Both the position numbers and the translations under genes were made by a program. Positions 40,468-49,677 of a stretch of DNA of 64,000 bases are shown here, in pieces. Under the pieces are notes generated by a model that worked only from the letters and a program-made list of their open reading frames with translations, ran no database searches and was not told where the DNA came from. The DNA comes from Saccharothrix syringae. Its GTDB lineage: Bacteria; Actinomycetota; Actinomycetes; Mycobacteriales; Pseudonocardiaceae. The stretch's first letter is position 1. Each line of letters starts with the position of its first letter. The stretch is from NCBI RefSeq assembly GCF_009498035.1, contig NZ_CP034550.1, forward strand, positions 1,798,001-1,862,000, written 5' to 3'.

Positions 40468-41664
40468 TCACCCCGCCAGGCCCGGCCCGCGCCGCACGGA
40501 CGGCGGGTCCTCCCGCGGCTGCTGCGCCGCCGCGCCCCCCTGCCGCTCCTGGGCCCCCGACGCCTGCGCCCCCGACGCCTGAGCCTCCGGCCCCACCGGC
40601 TCCCGACCCGAGGGCGCCTGCCCGGACGGCGGTTCCCCCGCCGCCGCGGTGCCGTGGCCGCCCGCGGCGTGCTCCCGGGCCCGCTTGTCCTCGTCGGAGC
40701 GGATGCGCTCGGCCGCCCGCTCGATCTCCAGCCGCTGCCACCGCCGCCGCTGCCGCCGGGTCATCCGCGCGGGCCACATCTCCTGCAACGCGCTGTTGAA
40801 GTACGCGCCGAGCGTGATCGCCAACCCGATGAAGAACGCGAACAGCAGGAACGCGATCGGCGTGGCCAGCGCGCCGTAGGTGTAGCCGGTGGTGGTGATC
40901 CACCGGATGTAGAGCCGCAGGCCGATCGACGACAGCAGGAACACCGCCATCGCCAGCACGGCGCCGGGCACGAGCCGGTGCCACGGCAGCTTGTTGGGCA
41001 GCGCCACCTTGTAGAGCGTGGCCAGCGCCAGCACCAGCAGCACCCCGATGGTCGGGTAGTAGAACGCGCTCAGCCAGCCCGCGACCGTCGGCTCCCACGC
41101 GTCGGGCAGCAGCCGCGCCAGCACCTCCGGGCCCAGCGCCAGCACCGGCAGGCCGATGATCAGCAGCACCAGGCTGGCCATGTAGAGCAGCAGCGCGAAG
41201 ATCCGCTGCCACACCTCGTTGCGCACCCCGTACTGGTCGTGCGCGGCCGTGATGGCGTCCACGAACGACGACATGGCCGACGAGCCCGCCCACAGCGAGA
41301 TCAGGAAGCCGACCGAGACGATCTCGCCCTTGCCGGTGGTCAGGATCTGGTCGACGGTGGGCGCGATCACCTCGTTGACCACGTCCGAGCTGAAGATCGT
41401 CCGGCAGGTGGAGATGATCCGGTCCTTGACCGCGGCCACCACCTCGGGCCCCAGCCAGTCGCCGACGTAGCCCATGCTGCCGAGCAGGCCCAGCAGCAGC
41501 GGCGGGAACGACAGCGTCTGCCAGAACGCCGCCTCGGCCGACTCGGAGAAGATGCTCCCGGCCCACGCCTTGGACCACGTGCGCGCCAACAGGCGCAGGG
41601 GTCCCTTCCGACCCGTGCGGCGCGCTCCGTCGACCCTGGGCGAAACCATCGCGAGGTCAAGCAT
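40468..41664 (-). CDS. YihY/BrkB family inner membrane protein
   Basis: About 398 residues. Six hydrophobic helices (for example LSFPPLLLGLLGSMGYVG, IIGVLLVLALATLY-like and PIAFLLFAFFIGLAITLGAY) match the YihY family, once mislabelled RNase BN. ALATPIAFLLFAFFIG and LGAYFNSAL are family motifs. The C-terminal 110 residues are charged, then Pro/Gly/Ala/Gln-rich, and probably disordered. The start could be ATG 41664 or 41649; neither has a good ribosome site. Confidence 0.85.
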   Translation of the reverse strand: MLDLAMVSPRVDGARRTGRKGPLRLLARTWSKAWAGSIFSESAEAAFWQTLSFPPLLLGLLGSMGYVGDWLGPEVVAAVKDRIISTCRTIFSSDVVNEVIAPTVDQILTTGKGEIVSVGFLISLWAGSSAMSSFVDAITAAHDQYGVRNEVWQRIFALLLYMASLVLLIIGLPVLALGPEVLARLLPDAWEPTVAGWLSAFYYPTIGVLLVLALATLYKVALPNKLPWHRLVPGAVLAMAVFLLSSIGLRLYIRWITTTGYTYGALATPIAFLLFAFFIGLAITLGAYFNSALQEMWPARMTRRQRRRWQRLEIERAAERIRSDEDKRAREHAAGGHGTAAAGEPPSGQAPSGREPVGPEAQASGAQASGAQERQGGAAAQQPREDPPSVRRGPGLAG

Positions 41665-41783
41665 GGTGCATCGCGGCCGATTCCGCGGCACCGGAGCGCG
41701 TGTCCCGGCGCGAAACCCCGCGCGCGCCGGCAGCGGGTAGGCTGTCCCTGCCCTCGACGGTCACCCGCACCGAGGGCATTCGC

Positions 41784-43553
41784 ATGTCCACCGCGCCACC
41801 GCGGATCAGCCACGGGAGGGGTTCGAGGTTGTCGCAGCCGCAGGTCGTCGCGACCCGACCCCTCCGCGCCTGGCAGCGCCGCGCGCTGACCAAGTACCTG
41901 GCGGCCGGGCCCAAGGACTTCCTGGCCGTGGCGACGCCCGGCGCGGGCAAGACCACGTTCGGCCTGCGCGTGGCGGCCGAGCTGCTGGCCGACCGCACCG
42001 TCGAGGCGGTCACCATCGTCACGCCCACCGAGCACCTCAAGCACCAGTGGGCCAAGGCGGCGGCCGAGGCGGGCATCGCGATCGACTCGAACTTCCGCAA
42101 CACCAACGCGGTCACCTCGCGTGACTTCCACGGCGTCGCGCTGACGTACGCGCAGGTCGCCGCGCACCCGACGTTGCACCGCGTGCGCACGGAGAACCGC
42201 AAGACCCTCGTGCTGCTCGACGAGATCCACCACGGCGGCGACGCCAAGTCGTGGGGCGACGCGATCCGCGAGGCGTTCACCCCGGCGGTGCGGCGGCTGT
42301 GCCTGACCGGTACGCCGTTCCGCTCGGACGACTCGCCGATCCCGTTCGTCACCTACGAGCCCGGCCCCGACGGCGCGATGCGCAGCAAGGCCGACCACTC
42401 CTACGGCTACTCCGACGCGCTGCGCGACGGCGTGGTCCGGCCGGTGATCTTCCTGGCCTACTCGGGCGAGGCGGCGTGGCGCACCAGCGCGGGGGAGGAG
42501 TTCTCCGCCCGCCTGGGCGAGCCGCTGACCCAGGAGCAGACCGCGCGGGCGTGGCGGGTGGCGCTCGACCCGACCGGCGAGTGGATGCCGTCGGTGCTCA
42601 AGGCCGCCGACGTGCGGCTGACGCAGCTGCGCAACGGCGGCATGCCCGACGCGGGCGGCCTGGTCATCGCGACCGACCAGACCGTGGCCAAGGCGTACGC
42701 CGAGGTGCTCAAGCGCGTCACCGGCCACGACGCCACGCTGGTGCTGTCGGACGACCCGAAGGCGTCGGGCCGCATCGCCGAGTTCTCCGCCTCGCAGGAG
42801 CGCTGGCTGATCGCGGTGCGCATGGTGTCCGAGGGCGTCGACGTGCCGCGGCTGGCCGTCGGCGTGTACGCCACCAGCGCGTCCACCCCGCTGTTCTTCG
42901 CCCAGGCCATCGGCCGGTTCGTGCGGGCGCGGGCCAAGGGCGAGACGGCCAGCGTGTTCCTGCCCAGCGTCCCGGTGCTGCTCGGCCTGGCCAGCGAGCT
43001 GGAGGCGCAGCGCGACCACGTGCTGGGCAAGCCGCACCGGGAGAAGGACGGCTGGGACGACGAGCTGCTGTCCCAGGCCAACAGGGTCGAGGACGAACCG
43101 GGCGAGGAGGAGCGGTCGTTCACCTCGCTGGGCGCGTCGGCCGAGCTGGACCAGGTGATCTACGACGGTTCGTCGTTCGGCACGGCGGCGTTCGCGGGCA
43201 GCGACGAGGAGCAGGAGTACCTGGGCCTGCCCGGCCTGCTGGAGCCCGACCAGGTGCGCGCGCTGCTGCGGCAGCGGCAGGAGAAGCAGCTGGTGGAGGC
43301 GAGCAGGCGCAACGCCGCCGCGGCCACCGCGCCCGCGCCGCCCGCGCCGGCGCCGAGGTCGGCGAGCGTGCAGGAGCGGCTGGCGCAGCTGCGCAAGGAG
43401 CTGAACACGCTGGTGGCCATGCACCACCACCGCACCAAGAAGCCGCACGGCAAGATCCACAACCAGCTGCGCGAGTACTGCGGCGGCCCGCCCACCGCGA
43501 TGGCCACCATCGAGCAGCTGGAAGAGCGGATCGCCACGCTGCGCTCGTGGTGA
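41784..43553 (+). CDS. superfamily 2 DEAD/DEAH-box helicase
   Basis: 589 residues. Motif I is ATPGAGKTT, motif II LLDEIHHGG (a DEIH box), motif III LTGTPFRSD, and motif VI QAIGRFVRARAKG. RPLRAWQRRALTKYL is the Q-like motif. The C-terminal part has acidic and Ala/Pro-rich segments and a basic tail (HHHRTKKPHGKIHNQLR). It is likely involved in DNA repair or RNA remodelling; no partner is adjacent. ATG 41784 was chosen; start further in is possible. Confidence 0.88.
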   Translation: MSTAPPRISHGRGSRLSQPQVVATRPLRAWQRRALTKYLAAGPKDFLAVATPGAGKTTFGLRVAAELLADRTVEAVTIVTPTEHLKHQWAKAAAEAGIAIDSNFRNTNAVTSRDFHGVALTYAQVAAHPTLHRVRTENRKTLVLLDEIHHGGDAKSWGDAIREAFTPAVRRLCLTGTPFRSDDSPIPFVTYEPGPDGAMRSKADHSYGYSDALRDGVVRPVIFLAYSGEAAWRTSAGEEFSARLGEPLTQEQTARAWRVALDPTGEWMPSVLKAADVRLTQLRNGGMPDAGGLVIATDQTVAKAYAEVLKRVTGHDATLVLSDDPKASGRIAEFSASQERWLIAVRMVSEGVDVPRLAVGVYATSASTPLFFAQAIGRFVRARAKGETASVFLPSVPVLLGLASELEAQRDHVLGKPHREKDGWDDELLSQANRVEDEPGEEERSFTSLGASAELDQVIYDGSSFGTAAFAGSDEEQEYLGLPGLLEPDQVRALLRQRQEKQLVEASRRNAAAATAPAPPAPAPRSASVQERLAQLRKELNTLVAMHHHRTKKPHGKIHNQLREYCGGPPTAMATIEQLEERIATLRSW

Positions 43554-43856
43554 CCCCGCCGGTGCCGCCCGGTCGGTGACCCGCGTCACCCCTTTCGCCT
43601 GCGTGGAACGCCGTTCCGCGGTGTCGGGGCGATCTTCGAGCCGATCATCGTGGTCGGTCGCAACAAACCCTGCGTTGGTCTCTTTGTGACCGGGCGTGGT
43701 CAAGTGGTCCGTTCGGCGTATTCAGATGACCGTTCGGTTACCTGGCCGTTAGCGCATCGTGTCTCCTTTATCGGTCAAGTGTGCTTCCGGTCACCGTGGG
43801 TGTGGGCATACGTTGTGCGCCACAACATTTACGCTCCTGCGTGAAAGGGATGGCGG
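43554..43856 (+). promoter_or_regulatory. Promoter region of the sugar ABC operon
   Basis: About 300 bp of lower GC with several TGGTC and GTTCGGTTA motifs, and the GTTGTG/CACAAC palindrome near its end. I cannot assign -35/-10 boxes with confidence. Confidence 0.45.
43812..43826. promoter_or_regulatory. Probable ROK-repressor operator
   Basis: GTTGTG-cgc-CACAAC, a perfect 15-bp inverted repeat 31 bp before the binding-protein start. A ROK repressor gene closes the operon, so autoregulation through this site is likely. Confidence 0.55.
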
Positions 43857-44996
43857 ATGCGTAGCAAGAGCCTCGCTCTCATCGCCGCAAGCACGGGCCT
43901 TGCGTTGGCCATGACGGCATGTGGCGCGAACTCGTCCTCGGGTGGCAGCTCCCCCTCGGACACCAACACCAACAGCGCCTCGGGCGGTGGCGAGAAGGTC
44001 GGCGTCATCCTCCCGGAGACCAAGTCCTCCGCCCGCTGGGAGGGCTTCGACAAGCCGCTGCTGGAGAAGGCCCTGAAGGCCGAGGGCCTGGAGCCCGACA
44101 TCCAGAACGCCCAGGGCGACGTCCAGAAGTTCTCCACCCTGGCGGACGGCATGATCAACGCCGGCGTCAAGGTCCTGATCATCGCCACGCCCAACAGCGA
44201 GGTCGGCGCCGCGGTCGCCAAGAAGGCGCAGGCGCAGGGCATCGCGGTCATCGACTACGACCGCCTCAACCTGGGCGGCTCCTCCGACTACTACGTCTCG
44301 TTCGACAACGAGAAGGTCGGCGAGCTGCAGGGCCAGGGCCTGGTCCAGGGCCTGGAGGCGCTGGCCGCGGGCAAGAAGCCGGCCGAGGTCATCGAGATCG
44401 AGGGCGCCCCGACCGACAACAACGCCACCCTGTTCTACAACGGCCAGCAGAAGGTGCTGAAGCCGAAGTACGAGGCCGGCGACTACAAGCTGGTCCAGTC
44501 GCAGCCGATCCCGGACTGGGACAACCAGCAGGGCGGCGTGACCTTCGAGCAGATCCTGACCGGCAACGGCCAGAAGGTCGACGGCGTCGTGGCCGCCAAC
44601 GACGGCCTCGCGGGCGCGGTCATCACCGTGCTCAAGAAGTACGGCCTGAACGGCAAGGTCCCGGTGACCGGCCAGGACGCCACCCCGGAGGGCCTGCAGG
44701 CCGTCCTGCGCGGCGACCAGTTCATGACCGTGTTCAAGCCGATCGACGCCGAGGCCAACGCCGCCGCGAAGCTGGCCGCCGCCCTGGCCAAGGGTGACAC
44801 CGCCGCCGCCGACGCCCTGGCCAAGGGCTCGGTCCAGGACACCAAGGGCAACCGCGCGGTCAAGTCGGTGCTGCTGGAGGCCCAGCTGATCACCAAGGAC
44901 AAGGTCAAGACCGTGGTGGACGCGGGCTTCGTCAAGGCGAGCGAGATCTGCGTCGCGGACCTCACCGCCGCCTGCACCGAGCTCGGCATCAAGTAG
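43857..44996 (+). CDS. CUT2 sugar ABC transporter substrate-binding lipoprotein (XylF-like)
   Basis: 379 residues. Signal peptide ending in lipobox MTAC, Ser/Gly/Asn linker, then a periplasmic-binding fold (VGVILPETKSSARWEGFDKP, GVVAANDGLAGAVI, GQDATPEGLQAVL) typical of xylose/ribose-type proteins. It captures a monosaccharide, probably xylose or a related pentose (inference). AAAGGGA precedes the ATG. First gene of a four-gene operon. Confidence 0.9.
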   Translation: MRSKSLALIAASTGLALAMTACGANSSSGGSSPSDTNTNSASGGGEKVGVILPETKSSARWEGFDKPLLEKALKAEGLEPDIQNAQGDVQKFSTLADGMINAGVKVLIIATPNSEVGAAVAKKAQAQGIAVIDYDRLNLGGSSDYYVSFDNEKVGELQGQGLVQGLEALAAGKKPAEVIEIEGAPTDNNATLFYNGQQKVLKPKYEAGDYKLVQSQPIPDWDNQQGGVTFEQILTGNGQKVDGVVAANDGLAGAVITVLKKYGLNGKVPVTGQDATPEGLQAVLRGDQFMTVFKPIDAEANAAAKLAAALAKGDTAAADALAKGSVQDTKGNRAVKSVLLEAQLITKDKVKTVVDAGFVKASEICVADLTAACTELGIK

Positions 44997-45005
44997 TCAA
45001 GGCTC

Positions 45006-45046
45006 GCGCCGGGGCGGGGTGCGGGAGGCGCACCCCGTTCCGGCGC
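45006..45046 (+). terminator. Two-tier hairpin between binding-protein and ATPase genes
   Basis: Inner 9-bp stem (45015-45023 with 45029-45037) and outer 7-bp stem (45006-45012 with 45040-45046), separated by a GG/TT internal loop. It follows the binding-protein stop by nine bases and would allow partial termination or RNA stabilisation, giving more binding protein than membrane components. Confidence 0.55.
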
Positions 45047-45079
45047 ACCCACGCGTGTGGGCCCAAACGGAGGAAACCA

Positions 45080-45853
45080 GTGAGCGAGCCGATCCTCGAA
45101 CTGCGCGGCGTCAACAAGAGCTTCGGTCCCGTGCACGTCCTGCACGACATCGACTTCGCCGTGCACCCCGGCCAGGTCACCGCGCTCGTCGGTGACAACG
45201 GCGCCGGCAAGTCGACGTTGGTCAAGTCCATCGCGGGCATCCACCCGATCGACTCGGGCCAGGTGCTCTTCGACGGCAGGGAAGTGCACATCCACGGTCC
45301 GCGCGAGGCCGCGGACCTGGGCATCGAGGTCGTCTACCAGGACCTCGCGCTGTGCGACAACCTCGACATCGTCCAGAACATGTTCCTCGGCCGCGAGCGC
45401 GGCAAGGCGGGGCTGCTCGACGAGGCCGACATGGAGCAGGCCGCCCGCAAGACGCTGACCTCGCTGTCGGTGCGCACCGTCAAGTCGGTCCGCACCCAGG
45501 TGTCGTCGCTGTCCGGCGGCCAGCGGCAGACCGTGGCCATCGCCAAGGCCGTGCTGTGGAACAGCAAGGTCGTGCTGCTCGACGAGCCCACCGCCGCCCT
45601 CGGCGTGGCGCAGACGCGGCAGGTCCTCGACCTGGTGCGCCGCCTGGCCGAGCAGGGCCTGGGCGTGGTGCTGATCAGCCACAACATGAACGACGTCTTC
45701 GAGGTCGCGGACCGCATCGCGTGCCTCTACCTGGGTCGGATGGCTGCCGAGGTCAACACCAAGGACGTCACGCACGGCCAGGTGGTCGAGCTGATCACCG
45801 CCGGCCGCTCCGGGGAGCTGGGCATCGCCCGGCCCGAATCCGCCACCATCTGA
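45080..45853 (+). CDS. sugar ABC transporter ATP-binding protein, single-domain
   Basis: 257 residues with one full ABC domain: Walker A GDNGAGKST, signature LSGGQRQTVAIA, Walker B VVLLDEPTAAL. Most CUT2 ATPases (XylG, RbsA) have two fused domains; this one has a single domain, as in FrcA-type systems, so it probably works as a homodimer. GTG 45080 follows GGAGGAAA. Confidence 0.92.
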   Translation: MSEPILELRGVNKSFGPVHVLHDIDFAVHPGQVTALVGDNGAGKSTLVKSIAGIHPIDSGQVLFDGREVHIHGPREAADLGIEVVYQDLALCDNLDIVQNMFLGRERGKAGLLDEADMEQAARKTLTSLSVRTVKSVRTQVSSLSGGQRQTVAIAKAVLWNSKVVLLDEPTAALGVAQTRQVLDLVRRLAEQGLGVVLISHNMNDVFEVADRIACLYLGRMAAEVNTKDVTHGQVVELITAGRSGELGIARPESATI

Positions 45854-45897
45854 TGCCGGCGACCCCAGGCTCACCAGCCGCAGAACGAGGAACGAGC

Positions 45898-47325
45898 ATG
45901 ACCAACACCACGAGCGAGACGTCGCCCAAGGACGCCCAGGGCGCGATCTCCGACTTCGGCATCGACACCACCTCCCAGTCGACCGGCGAGGCGGTGCGCG
46001 ACTACGTCGCCCGCGTCCGCGGCGGCGAGCTGGGCTCCCTGCCCGCGCTGCTGGGCCTGGTCGTCCTGCTGATCGCGTTCAGCTCGCTGGCCGACACCTT
46101 CCTGACGCTGGGCAACATCGCGAACCTCCTCGCGCAGGGCGCGAGCATCGTCATCATCGCCATGGGCCTGGTCTTCGTGCTGCTGCTGGGCGAGATCGAC
46201 CTGTCCGCGGGCACCGCGTCCGGCGTGTGCGCCTCGGTCATGGCGCTGCACCTGGTCAAGGGCGGCAACCTGCTCGGCGGCATGGGCAGCACGGTGTTCT
46301 ACGTGTTCTGCGCCATGCTCGCGCTGGCCATCGTGCTGGCCTCGCTGATGAAGGTCTGGCCCGGCGCCGCGCTGGCCGCCGTCGCGCTCGTCATCTCCCT
46401 CGTCGGCGTCCCGGCCAACCCGTGGGTCGAGATGCTGCTCGCCGTCTGCGTCGGCGCGGCCATCGGCTCCATCACCGGCTTCCTCGTCGCCAAGGTCGGC
46501 ATCCCGTCGTTCGTGGTGACCCTGGCGCTGTTCCTCGCCTGGGGCGGCGTGGTGCTCCAGTTCATCGGCCAGGGCGGCACGCTCGGCCTGAACAACGAGG
46601 TCCTGTTCAACGTCGCCAACGGCAACCTCGACACCGCGGGCTCGTGGATCCTGTTCGTCCTGGCCGCCGGTGGCTACGCCGCCGTCGTGCTCGGCCGCCA
46701 CTTCAGCCGGCTGCGCAAGGGCCTGGTCGCCCAGCCCACCCCGATGGTGCTGACCAAGGTCGGCGTGGTCGTCGTCCTCGCCGCCGCCGCCACCTACGCG
46801 CTCACCCTCAACCGGTCGGTCAGCCCCCGCGTGGTCATCGCCGGCGTCCCGTACGTGGTGCCGCTGGTGCTGGTCCTGCTGGTCATCGGCACGTTCGCGC
46901 TGGAGCGCACCCGCTACGGCCGGCACGTCTACGCCGTCGGCGGCAACAAGGAAGCCGCCCGCCGCGCGGGCATCAACGTCGCCCAGATCCGGATGAGCGT
47001 CTTCGTCATCGCCTCCTCGCTGGCGGCCATCGGCGCGATCGTCTACTCCTCGAAGGTCGGCTCGGTCGACCCGAACGCCGGTGGCGGCAACACGCTGCTC
47101 CTGGCGGTCGGCGCGGCCGTGATCGGCGGCACGTCGCTGTTCGGCGGCAAGGGCCGGCTGCGCGACGCGGTCATCGGCGGCGCGGTGCTGGCGATCATCC
47201 AGAACGGCATGGGCCTGCTCAAGCAGCCCGCCGCGGTCGTGTTCATCGTGACCGGCCTGGTGCTGCTGCTCGCCGCGAGCGTCGACGCCCTGTCCCGGCG
47301 CCGGGCGGCCAACGCCGCCCGCTGA
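45898..47325 (+). CDS. CUT2 sugar ABC transporter permease
   Basis: 475 residues with ten or more hydrophobic helices. LLLGEIDLSAGTASG and GKGRLRDAVIGGAVLAIIQNGMGLL-type motifs are typical of xylose-type permeases. The first 40 residues are polar and probably cytosolic. It forms the import channel with the ATPase encoded just upstream. Confidence 0.92.
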   Translation: MTNTTSETSPKDAQGAISDFGIDTTSQSTGEAVRDYVARVRGGELGSLPALLGLVVLLIAFSSLADTFLTLGNIANLLAQGASIVIIAMGLVFVLLLGEIDLSAGTASGVCASVMALHLVKGGNLLGGMGSTVFYVFCAMLALAIVLASLMKVWPGAALAAVALVISLVGVPANPWVEMLLAVCVGAAIGSITGFLVAKVGIPSFVVTLALFLAWGGVVLQFIGQGGTLGLNNEVLFNVANGNLDTAGSWILFVLAAGGYAAVVLGRHFSRLRKGLVAQPTPMVLTKVGVVVVLAAAATYALTLNRSVSPRVVIAGVPYVVPLVLVLLVIGTFALERTRYGRHVYAVGGNKEAARRAGINVAQIRMSVFVIASSLAAIGAIVYSSKVGSVDPNAGGGNTLLLAVGAAVIGGTSLFGGKGRLRDAVIGGAVLAIIQNGMGLLKQPAAVVFIVTGLVLLLAASVDALSRRRAANAAR

Positions 47326-47326
47326 C

Positions 47327-48499
47327 GTGAGCACACCGACCGCGGGAGCCCGACCGGACGAGGTCCGCAGGCACAACCGCACGGCACTGCTGCGCCGGCT
47401 GCACGTGGACGGGCCCTCCACCAGGGCGTCGCTGGCGGCTGAGCTGGGGCTCAACCGCAGCACGATCAAGGCCCTGGTGGACGGCCTGGCCGAGTCGGGC
47501 GTGGTGGCCGAGCGGGTGCCCGCCCAGCGCTCCGGCGCGGGCCGCCCGTCCCTGCTGGTGCTGCCCCAGCCGCACGCCGCCGTGGTGATGGCCATCGACA
47601 TCCGCGTCGAGCAGGTGGCGATGGCCATGGTGGGCCTGGGCGGCGACATCCTCGGCCGGGACTCGTGGAACCTGCACCACCGGTCCCGCGAGCCCGGCGA
47701 GGTGATCACGCACATCGCCGACTCGGCCAAGCTGCTGGCCGACGAGCTGGGCGTGTCGGCGGTCGGGGTCGGCGTGTCGGTGCCCGGCGTGGTCCGCAGG
47801 TCCGACGGGCTGGTGCACGAGGCGCCCAACCTGCACTGGACCGACGTCGCCCTGGGCCGTCGGCTGTCCGCGGTGCTCAAGCTGCCCGTCCAGGTCGGCA
47901 ACGACGCCGAGCTGGGCGCGCTGGCCGAGCACACCCGCGGCGCCGCCCGCGGCTCCTCCGACGTGGTCTACATCTCCGCCGACGTGGGCATCGGCGGCGG
48001 CGTCATCTCCAGCGGCCGACCGCTGCGCGGCACCGGCGGCTACGTGGGCGAGCTGGGGCACATGGTGGTCCGGCCCGGCGGCCGGCGCTGCTACTGCGGC
48101 TGCCACGGCTGCTGGGAGACCGAGGTGGGCGAGGCGGCGCTGTGCCGGGCCCTCGCGCTGCCCGAGGACGCGCCGCGCGGCGCGGTGGTGGCCGAACTGC
48201 GGTCGCTGGCCGGTTCACCGGACTCGGTGGCCCACCGGCTGGGCGAGTTCACCGAGTGGCTGGCCATGGGCCTGGTGACCGCGGTCAACATGCTGGGCCC
48301 CGAGCTGGTGGTGCTCGGCGACCTGTTCACGGCCCTGCCGGAGTCGCTGGTGGAGCAGCTGCGGCGGACCGTGCAGCAGCGGTCCCTGGTGTCGCGGGCC
48401 GTCGGCGGCACCCGCATCGAGACCTCGCCGCTGGGGCGGGACGCGAAGCTCGTCGGTGCCGCGGAGCTGGCCTTCGAGCCGGTGCTCGACGAGGTCTGA
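47327..48499 (+). CDS. ROK family transcriptional repressor
   Basis: 390 residues. N-terminal winged HTH (TRASLAAELGLNRSTIKALV) and a ROK sugar-kinase-like domain with GIGGGVISSGRPLRG and the zinc motif CYCGCHGCWE. It lies one base after the permease stop and probably represses the operon until the imported sugar binds. The likely operator is at 43812-43826. Confidence 0.93.
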   Translation: MSTPTAGARPDEVRRHNRTALLRRLHVDGPSTRASLAAELGLNRSTIKALVDGLAESGVVAERVPAQRSGAGRPSLLVLPQPHAAVVMAIDIRVEQVAMAMVGLGGDILGRDSWNLHHRSREPGEVITHIADSAKLLADELGVSAVGVGVSVPGVVRRSDGLVHEAPNLHWTDVALGRRLSAVLKLPVQVGNDAELGALAEHTRGAARGSSDVVYISADVGIGGGVISSGRPLRGTGGYVGELGHMVVRPGGRRCYCGCHGCWETEVGEAALCRALALPEDAPRGAVVAELRSLAGSPDSVAHRLGEFTEWLAMGLVTAVNMLGPELVVLGDLFTALPESLVEQLRRTVQQRSLVSRAVGGTRIETSPLGRDAKLVGAAELAFEPVLDEV

Positions 48500-48591
48500 G
48501 GACCGGGCCCGGCTGTCCGCCGAGCCCGGTGGTCCCGGGCGGTCCGGCCCCGTCCTGGCCGGGAACCCCGTGGGAGCCCGGGAAAATGCAG

Positions 48592-48622
48592 GGGGCGGGA
48601 ACCTCGGTGAGGTCCCCGCCCC
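48592..48622. terminator. Hairpin between convergent ROK and DUF7455 genes
   Basis: GGGGCGGG-x-ACCT (48592-48604) pairs with AGGT-x-CCCGCCCC (48609-48622), with one unpaired position, around a short CGGTG loop. Confidence 0.5.
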
Positions 48623-48662
48623 GGACGGCTAGGGTGCCACGAGCCCCGGGGGCTCGCGGTGT

Positions 48663-48842
48663 TCAGCCCTGCTGCAGTTCAGCAGCGAGCTCGCGCAGCT
48701 TCGTGCTGTGCTCGCGGGCGTGGTGCCCGCAGAACAGCAGCTCGCCCCCGGAGGGGAGCACGGCGCGAACCTGGGCAGCGGCCCCGCAGCGGTCGCAGCG
48801 GTCGGCAGCGGTCAACGCGGGGCGGGTGAGCGTGGTAGTCAT
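48663..48842 (-). CDS. DUF7455-type small zinc-binding protein
   Basis: 59 residues from ATG 48840-48842 with GGAGGGAG at good distance. ADRCDRCGAAAQVRAVLPSG, then LLFCGHHAREH: a Cys-x2-Cys / Cys-x2-His zinc-ribbon common in actinobacteria. Function unknown. It marks the last ordinary chromosomal gene before the integrative element. Confidence 0.85.
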   Translation of the reverse strand: MTTTLTRPALTAADRCDRCGAAAQVRAVLPSGGELLFCGHHAREHSTKLRELAAELQQG

Positions 48843-49393
48843 GGAAATCTCCCTCCGTCCCGGCACCGGGGATCGGTGCCCTCACACCTAGCTGCGACCA
48901 CTTCGCATCTGGCGGGTGCGCCGTGTTCGCTGCTTCCACTCTTGCAGACGCACGGGCGTAAGTCAGTGTTCCCTGGGCCGTGGCGACCCGCGTCACTGTT
49001 CGTCTTACCCGGCGCGCGAGTGGTTCGAACCTGGCCCCTCCACCGGTTCGATCACCGGCCGCTCACTTTCCGCTGTCGCCTCAAGGGTTTCCCGACCTGC
49101 GAATACGACGTCAGGATCACCGCCGCTGCTCCGAAAGGTGGTTCCCGCGGGCCCCGCGAGGTGACCGGGAGGACTTCTGTCCGCCCAAAGCGAACAGGGC
49201 CTTGCGTTCCACCATTTGGACGTACGTCTCGCGCCGGGCGTGCCGTCGGACGGGGTAGTGGCGCACCGCCGGCCCGGCGCGCGACCCGGGTGGCCGCACC
49301 CGACGGCGGTGGGCGTCGGGGAGCCGCGACCGGCCGTCGTCGGGCGAGGTGGGCCGAGCGGACTCCCGGGGCCACACGTTCGAGTGAAAAACG
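48843..49393. other. Intergenic, no gene seen
   Basis: About 550 bp at the left border of the element. No reading frame has convincing codon bias or similarity, and I could not find an intact tRNA gene or a clear attachment site. Confidence 0.4.
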
Positions 49394-49431
49394 CCGTGGG
49401 GCCCCCGACCGACCGGCCGGGGGCCCCACGG
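49394..49431 (-). terminator. Intrinsic terminator, leftward
   Basis: A perfect 14-bp stem (49394-49407 with 49418-49431) around a 10-base loop; on the minus strand it is followed by CGTTTTTC. It lies 13 bases downstream of the small minus-strand ORF at 49445. Confidence 0.75.
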
Positions 49432-49444
49432 GAAGCGCGTCGAA

Positions 49445-49528
49445 CTAGTCGAGGTAGTCGCGCAGTAGGTTCGCCTGAAACGCAGTGCGGACCTGCGGAA
49501 ACCGCTGGTCGCAGCGGACCGTAGCCAC
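49445..49528 (-). CDS. micro-ORF, about 27 residues, ending at an intrinsic terminator
   Basis: From GTG 49526-49528 it reads VATVRCDQRFPQVRTAFQAN and ends LLRDYLD. The frame is open further upstream (EESVEDSA), so the start is unsure and no strong ribosome site was seen. Codons such as TTT, CTA and ACT differ from the chromosome, fitting the neighbouring mobile element. It is divergent from the element's first gene. Confidence 0.4.
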   Translation of the reverse strand: MATVRCDQRFPQVRTAFQANLLRDYLD

Positions 49529-49677
49529 TGCACTATCTTCGACTGACTCTTCTGGGCGGGAACGCCAGGACGGCCCCGCAGGGTGCGGACACACCCTCAC
49601 GGGGCCTCGACCTGGACACCGGAGGTCCCGGCCGTGACCCGATCTTGTCATATCCCCAGTTCAGCGGCGGTGGCCGC

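Noticed and set aside
49010..49050. tRNA gene or attachment-site fragment, suggested by GGTTCGAACC
   Set aside because: Flanking bases cannot form a T-arm or acceptor stem on either strand.
49117..49533. Minus-strand protein across the terminator at 49394
   Set aside because: It would run through a strong intrinsic terminator and has no recognisable sequence.
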